A DNA stretch of 8,545 nt from Hyphomicrobiales bacterium (GTDB taxonomy: Bacteria; Pseudomonadota; Alphaproteobacteria; Parvibaculales; Parvibaculaceae): contig JAATFR010000048.1 of NCBI GenBank assembly GCA_015655095.1, positions 1-8,545 of the forward strand, in the 5' to 3' direction. The notes under the pieces are model-generated. The model saw only the letters and a program-made list of their open reading frames with translations, was not told the DNA's origin and searched no databases. Below are positions 6,526 through 8,545 of this stretch, piece after piece (within the stretch, counting starts at the first letter, position 1; the number at the start of each line of letters is the position of its first letter). A program made the position numbers and the translations under genes.

Positions 6526-7274
6526 TCATTGACTTTATCTGACAATAACGGCTCAGCCCTTAGTTCTGTCTCCTCCTTTGATGTGTATCGCATGAAATTG
6601 TTTGGATCCCTGAGTACATAACCGCGGCCCCAGACGGTTTCGATGTAGCGATCTCCAGATGTTGCCTCAGCGAGTTTCTTCCTCAGTTTACAGATGAAAA
6701 CATCAATGATCTTGAGCTCAGGCTCATCGATTCCGCCATAAAGATGATTAAGAAACATTTCCTTGGTAAGTGTTGAGCCTTTGCGCAGGGAAAGCAATTC
6801 CAGCATCTGATATTCCTTACCGGTCAAATGCACTCGCTTGCCTTCAGCTTCGACAGTTTTTGCATCCAGGTTGATGGCCAGCTTCCCGGTCGTGATAACC
6901 GATTGGGCATGACCTTTGGATCTGCGAACGACGGCGTGGATACGGGCGACAAGCTCCTCACGGTGAAACGGTTTGGTGACATAGTCGTCGGCTCCGTCTT
7001 CAAGGCCTTTCACCTTCTCGTCAAGCTCGCCATGGCCCGATAATATAACGATGGGTGTCGATATTTTGCTTTTCCGCAAGGTCTTCAGAACTTCATACCC
7101 GCTCATGTCCGGAAGGGTCAGATCAAGCAGAATGACGTCGTAATCATAAAGCCTCCCAAGATCTATCCCTTCCTCGCCATAGGAAGTGCAATAGACATTG
7201 AAGCCATCAGACTTGAGCATGAGTTCAATGCTGTTGGCAGTTGCTTCATCATCTTCGATTACCAGAATACGCAT
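6501..7274 (-). CDS. ctrA: Cell-cycle response regulator CtrA
   Basis: CtrA is an OmpR/PhoB-class DNA-binding regulator that controls cell-cycle, polar and motility genes in alphaproteobacteria. The receiver domain covers residues 1 to about 120, with the acidic pocket E7-D8-D9, phospho-acceptor Asp51 (same number as in Caulobacter), Ser79 and Lys101. The winged helix covers about 126-224, ending G-R-G-Y-V-L-R-D-P. Length is 257 residues against about 231 for Caulobacter CtrA. The difference is a polar, charged tail of about 33 residues after residue 224 that ends R-S-S-R, so the C-terminal Ala-Ala linked to ClpXP proteolysis of Caulobacter CtrA is absent. Codons for the tail fill the space up to and into chpT. 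The ATG has GAGAGG 4 nt upstream. Upstream lies a 440-nt region with a GANTC site. The identity is firm; the effect of the tail is unknown. Confidence 0.95.
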   Translation of the reverse strand: MRILVIEDDEATANSIELMLKSDGFNVYCTSYGEEGIDLGRLYDYDVILLDLTLPDMSGYEVLKTLRKSKISTPIVILSGHGELDEKVKGLEDGADDYVTKPFHREELVARIHAVVRRSKGHAQSVITTGKLAINLDAKTVEAEGKRVHLTGKEYQMLELLSLRKGSTLTKEMFLNHLYGGIDEPELKIIDVFICKLRKKLAEATSGDRYIETVWGRGYVLRDPNNFMRYTSKEETELRAEPLLSDKVNDHDIRSSR

Positions 7275-7398
7275 GATGCCTCTCTATCATGGGCTGATGC
7301 TGCCCCATCAAATCCAGGCAACTGATCCTAAGATATATAGAAAAATAGACCCTCGGAACAGGATTTCCGTCTGTTATGGGGTGACGGGCAAAATTGAA

Positions 7399-7403
7399 GA
7401 TTC
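7399..7403. promoter_or_regulatory. GANTC site upstream of ctrA
   Basis: GATTC reads GAATC on the minus strand and lies 125 nt before the ctrA ATG. In Caulobacter a GANTC in the ctrA P1 promoter links ctrA firing to CcrM methylation state. No convincing -10 is positioned to use this one, and a single GANTC in 440 nt is expected by chance. The organism may not encode CcrM. Confidence 0.2.
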
Positions 7404-7469
7404 TTTCGTGTGTCAGTTTGGATCGTCCCGATCTGGAGCAGGCCGTTCACTGCGGGTGCGGAGGCTTTT

Positions 7470-7520
7470 ATGAAAAAGAGAATTTTTTTACTCGGCGTTA
7501 GAGTATTTATTCAAATATAA
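7470..7520 (+). CDS. Possible 16-residue small peptide with a strong RBS
   Basis: An ATG at 7470 follows GGAGG (7460-7464) with an ideal 5-nt spacer. It opens a frame of 16 codons ending TAA, giving MKKRIFLLGVRVFIQI. The product would be basic at the start and then hydrophobic, like a short membrane-active peptide or the front of a signal peptide. It could be a leader peptide, a genuine small protein, or the stump of a decayed gene. No family can be assigned. It lies 195 nt before the FliJ-like gene, so attenuation coupling to that gene is not obvious. Confidence 0.3.
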   Translation: MKKRIFLLGVRVFIQI

Positions 7521-7547
7521 AAACACTATCAGTTTGTAGTTGAAGCA

Positions 7548-7561
7548 TATACTTAACCTTT
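7548..7561 (+). promoter_or_regulatory. Candidate promoter -10 overlapping a CtrA-like half-site
   Basis: TATACT (7548-7553) is one base from the TATAAT consensus. It is followed, with a 1-base overlap, by TTAACCTTT (7553-7561), which resembles the CtrA half-site TTAACCAT. No good -35 is found 16-18 nt upstream. If real, CtrA bound here would sit on the -10 and start region of a plus-strand promoter for the FliJ-like gene, about 155 nt downstream. A full TTAA-N7-TTAA site is not present. Confidence 0.25.
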
Positions 7562-7589
7562 GTTGTTTTTCAGATCAATTCCTTGAGGT

Positions 7590-7613
7590 CTCCTGGCGAA
7601 AACTGGCCAGGAG
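7590..7613. other. 8-bp hairpin sequestering a GGAGG
   Basis: CTCCTGGC (7590-7597) is perfectly complementary to GCCAGGAG (7606-7613), with an 8-nt loop. No T-run follows on either strand, so it is not a classic terminator. Its right arm contains most of a GGAGG that directly abuts an ATG at 7616, which opens only 5 codons. In a transcript of the FliJ-like gene it would be a 5'-UTR stem-loop about 100 nt before the start codon. Confidence 0.35.
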
Positions 7614-7714
7614 GTATGGTTTTAGGACAGTAAGTCTGGCTGTACGTGTCTGGTGGACTGTAGGGAGGAGAAGTGCCAGGGGGGAGACGGGACAAAAGTG
7701 GAGGATTTAAGCTT

Positions 7715-8122
7715 ATGAAAGCAAAGAAAACGCGCCTTGAAACGATGGAGCATGAACTTCAGGAAAGCATCAAGAGTGTGTCACACATGGAAATGCTGCT
7801 CCACGACCTGAAAACAAGGCATAGGGAGCTTGAGCAGCGGCTTGAAAAAATACGGTGTAGTTTTGAAAATAGCGGCAGAGGCAGAAGCTCTGGTACCAAC
7901 GAATTTTATGAAGCATCGCTGAGCGTGCGCCGGGATAATCTCAAAAGAACGATAGACGAGATTTCTTATGCTCTTGATAAAAGTCGTTTACGGATGATAT
8001 ATGTCCGCAAGGCAATTCGCTGTTTTCTGCTGGTTAGCAACCAGATACAGTCTCGACGGACCGCTTCAGGGTGCCGCAAAGTTTCGTCTTCCCTGACAAA
8101 AACTCCTCGCGCTGCCATATAG
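7715..8122 (+). CDS. FliJ-like coiled-coil protein (putative)
   Basis: This is a 135-residue, highly charged, mostly helical protein. Residues 1-48 form a predicted coiled coil rich in K, E, R and L. A short Gly/Ser-rich break at 53-60 is followed by a segment with V-R-R-D-N-L (71-76) and a second helix (77-100). The layout of coiled coil, loop, then an RRDNL-type motif with a long helix matches my recollection of alphaproteobacterial FliJ, the flagellar export chaperone that works with ATPase FliI. Length also fits (about 140). The last 35 residues are Ser/Arg-rich and lack the usual Glu-rich FliJ end, so the C-terminus may have diverged or shifted frame; I found no clear continuation in the other frames. 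The start chosen is the ATG at 7715 with GGAGG 10 nt upstream; a GTG at 7673 is less likely. No fliI is adjacent. It is convergent with sciP, 38 nt apart. A FliJ-unrelated coiled-coil protein is the main alternative. Confidence 0.5.
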   Translation: MKAKKTRLETMEHELQESIKSVSHMEMLLHDLKTRHRELEQRLEKIRCSFENSGRGRSSGTNEFYEASLSVRRDNLKRTIDEISYALDKSRLRMIYVRKAIRCFLLVSNQIQSRRTASGCRKVSSSLTKTPRAAI

Positions 8123-8160
8123 TGCGTCAAAAACTCTATAGGATTACAGGTGGGGCGGAT

Positions 8161-8433
8161 TTATCGGTAATGCTGAAGACGTGTTGTTCGCAGGCCGGGC
8201 AAACCATGCGTTTCGATAGAGTGCTGCCAGCTCATGAATTCCTCTACTGTTAGCGTGTAACGCTCACATGCTTCATCAAGGCTGATAAGGCCACCATCAA
8301 TGGCTGCCACGACAATCGCTTTACGCCGGATGACCCATCGTTTTGTATTTTTAGGTGGGAGGTCGGCGATTGTGAGAGGAGAGCCATCGGGACCTGGAAT
8401 ATATACAGGTTTTTGCGTAAACGAGTTGGGCAT
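8161..8433 (-). CDS. sciP: SciP, small CtrA inhibitory protein (DUF1153)
   Basis: SciP is a small DNA-binding protein that in Caulobacter restrains transcription of CtrA-activated genes by acting with CtrA at promoters. This copy has 90 residues, the normal length. The highly conserved core is visible: G-P-D-G-S-P-L-T (14-21), D-L-P-P at 24-27, T-K-R-W-V-I-R-R-K-A (30-39), V-A-A, L-D-E-A-C-E-R-Y (52-59), and a C-terminal G-L-x-G-L-R-T-T-R (77-85) followed by Q-H-Y-R. The central helix-turn-helix lies at about 31-70. A GGAG lies about 10 nt before the ATG. It is in the same neighbourhood as ctrA and chpT and converges with the FliJ-like gene. The gene is set beneath a very AT-rich upstream region likely to carry its promoter. 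Confidence 0.93.
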   Translation of the reverse strand: MPNSFTQKPVYIPGPDGSPLTIADLPPKNTKRWVIRRKAIVVAAIDGGLISLDEACERYTLTVEEFMSWQHSIETHGLPGLRTTRLQHYR

Positions 8434-8545
8434 GGGAATTATTCTCCATTAGTTATTCTTTTTATATGTGGAAAAACTTTCTACAATATGAACATAAACC
8501 TGAATTATATTTGAATATATATTCTACTTATTTTTATTTTATATA
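8434..8545. other. Extremely AT-rich region upstream of sciP
   Basis: This region contains the sciP RBS and probably its minus-strand promoter. The last 85 bases hold only 14 G or C, far below the rest of the window. Several TATAAA/TATATT-like hexamers occur, so no single -10 can be chosen, and no TTAA-N7-TTAA CtrA site was seen. The region is cut by the window edge, so the neighbour on the far side is unknown. Confidence 0.5.

Larger units (their letters stand above)
7275..7714. other. 440-nt intergenic region between divergent ctrA and the FliJ-like gene
   Basis: This is the longest gene-free stretch. From left to right it holds the ctrA ribosome-binding site; an AT-rich TATATA patch at 7333-7338 that could be a minus-strand -10 for ctrA, although the -35 is poor; a GANTC site at 7399-7403; and a 16-codon ORF behind a strong RBS at 7470-7520. 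Then come an AT-rich block at about 7482-7530, a TATACT hexamer at 7548-7553 running into a CtrA-like half-site, and an 8-bp hairpin at 7590-7613. A purine-rich run at about 7662-7690 precedes the FliJ-like gene's own RBS. No longer coding frame with family resemblance was found. Confidence 0.6.

Noticed and set aside
6522..6529. ATGATCAT palindrome at the chpT-ctrA overlap
   Set aside because: It is an 8-bp palindrome around the chpT stop codon, too short to mean more than chance.
7594..7607. TGGC-N6-TGGC as a sigma-54 promoter for the FliJ-like gene
   Set aside because: The GG to GC distance is one base too short for sigma-54 and the -12 element is poor; the sequence is better explained as the hairpin arms.
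8102..8145. Terminator hairpin between the FliJ-like gene and sciP
   Set aside because: Only a 5-bp ATATAG/CTATA match is seen, without a GC core or T-run.

Overview
The window looks like a chromosomal segment of an alphaproteobacterium. The evidence is the clustering of three alphaproteobacterial cell-cycle genes: a CtrA-type response regulator, the histidine phosphotransferase ChpT, and the small CtrA inhibitor SciP (DUF1153). An EipA/DUF1134 envelope protein, typical of the same class, is also present. I cannot fix the genus; Rhodospirillales/Acetobacteraceae is only a guess. No RNA genes, IS elements or CRISPR arrays were seen.

Left part (1-2310): a TetR-family repressor on the minus strand is divergent from a cytochrome P450 on the plus strand. 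The P450 stop codon overlaps the start codon of a 58-aa rubredoxin (ATGA). The regulator-oxidase divergon has a palindromic candidate operator between its two genes. A strong perfect hairpin terminator closes the P450-rubredoxin unit and serves the converging symporter unit from the other side.

Middle part (2336-5753): four minus-strand genes run in the order cysQ (3'(2'),5'-bisphosphate nucleotidase), eipA (secreted DUF1134 protein), a small two-helix DUF3311 membrane protein, and an MctP-like sodium:solute symporter. The last two form the usual DUF3311/SSS pair for monocarboxylate-type uptake and sit 17 nt apart. The 132-nt gap after eipA may hold a separate promoter.

Right part (5754-8545): chpT (+) and ctrA (-) converge and overlap by 25 nt. 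The overlap exists because this CtrA carries an unusual C-terminal tail of about 33 residues that does not end in the Ala-Ala found in Caulobacter CtrA. A 440-nt intergenic region follows, with a tiny ORF behind a strong ribosome-binding site, a hairpin that traps a GGAGG, a GANTC site and a CtrA-like half-site. After it comes a FliJ-like coiled-coil gene (+) without an adjacent fliI, convergent with sciP (-). The region upstream of sciP is extremely AT-rich (14 G/C in the last 85 bases).

The cell-cycle genes fit together as follows. ChpT would relay phosphate from an unlinked CckA-type kinase to CtrA Asp51, CtrA would drive polar and flagellar genes, and SciP would restrain CtrA-activated promoters. 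The FliJ-like gene is a plausible target. The most novel-looking items are the P450-rubredoxin coupling, the tailed CtrA overlapping chpT, and the regulatory-looking 440-nt gap.
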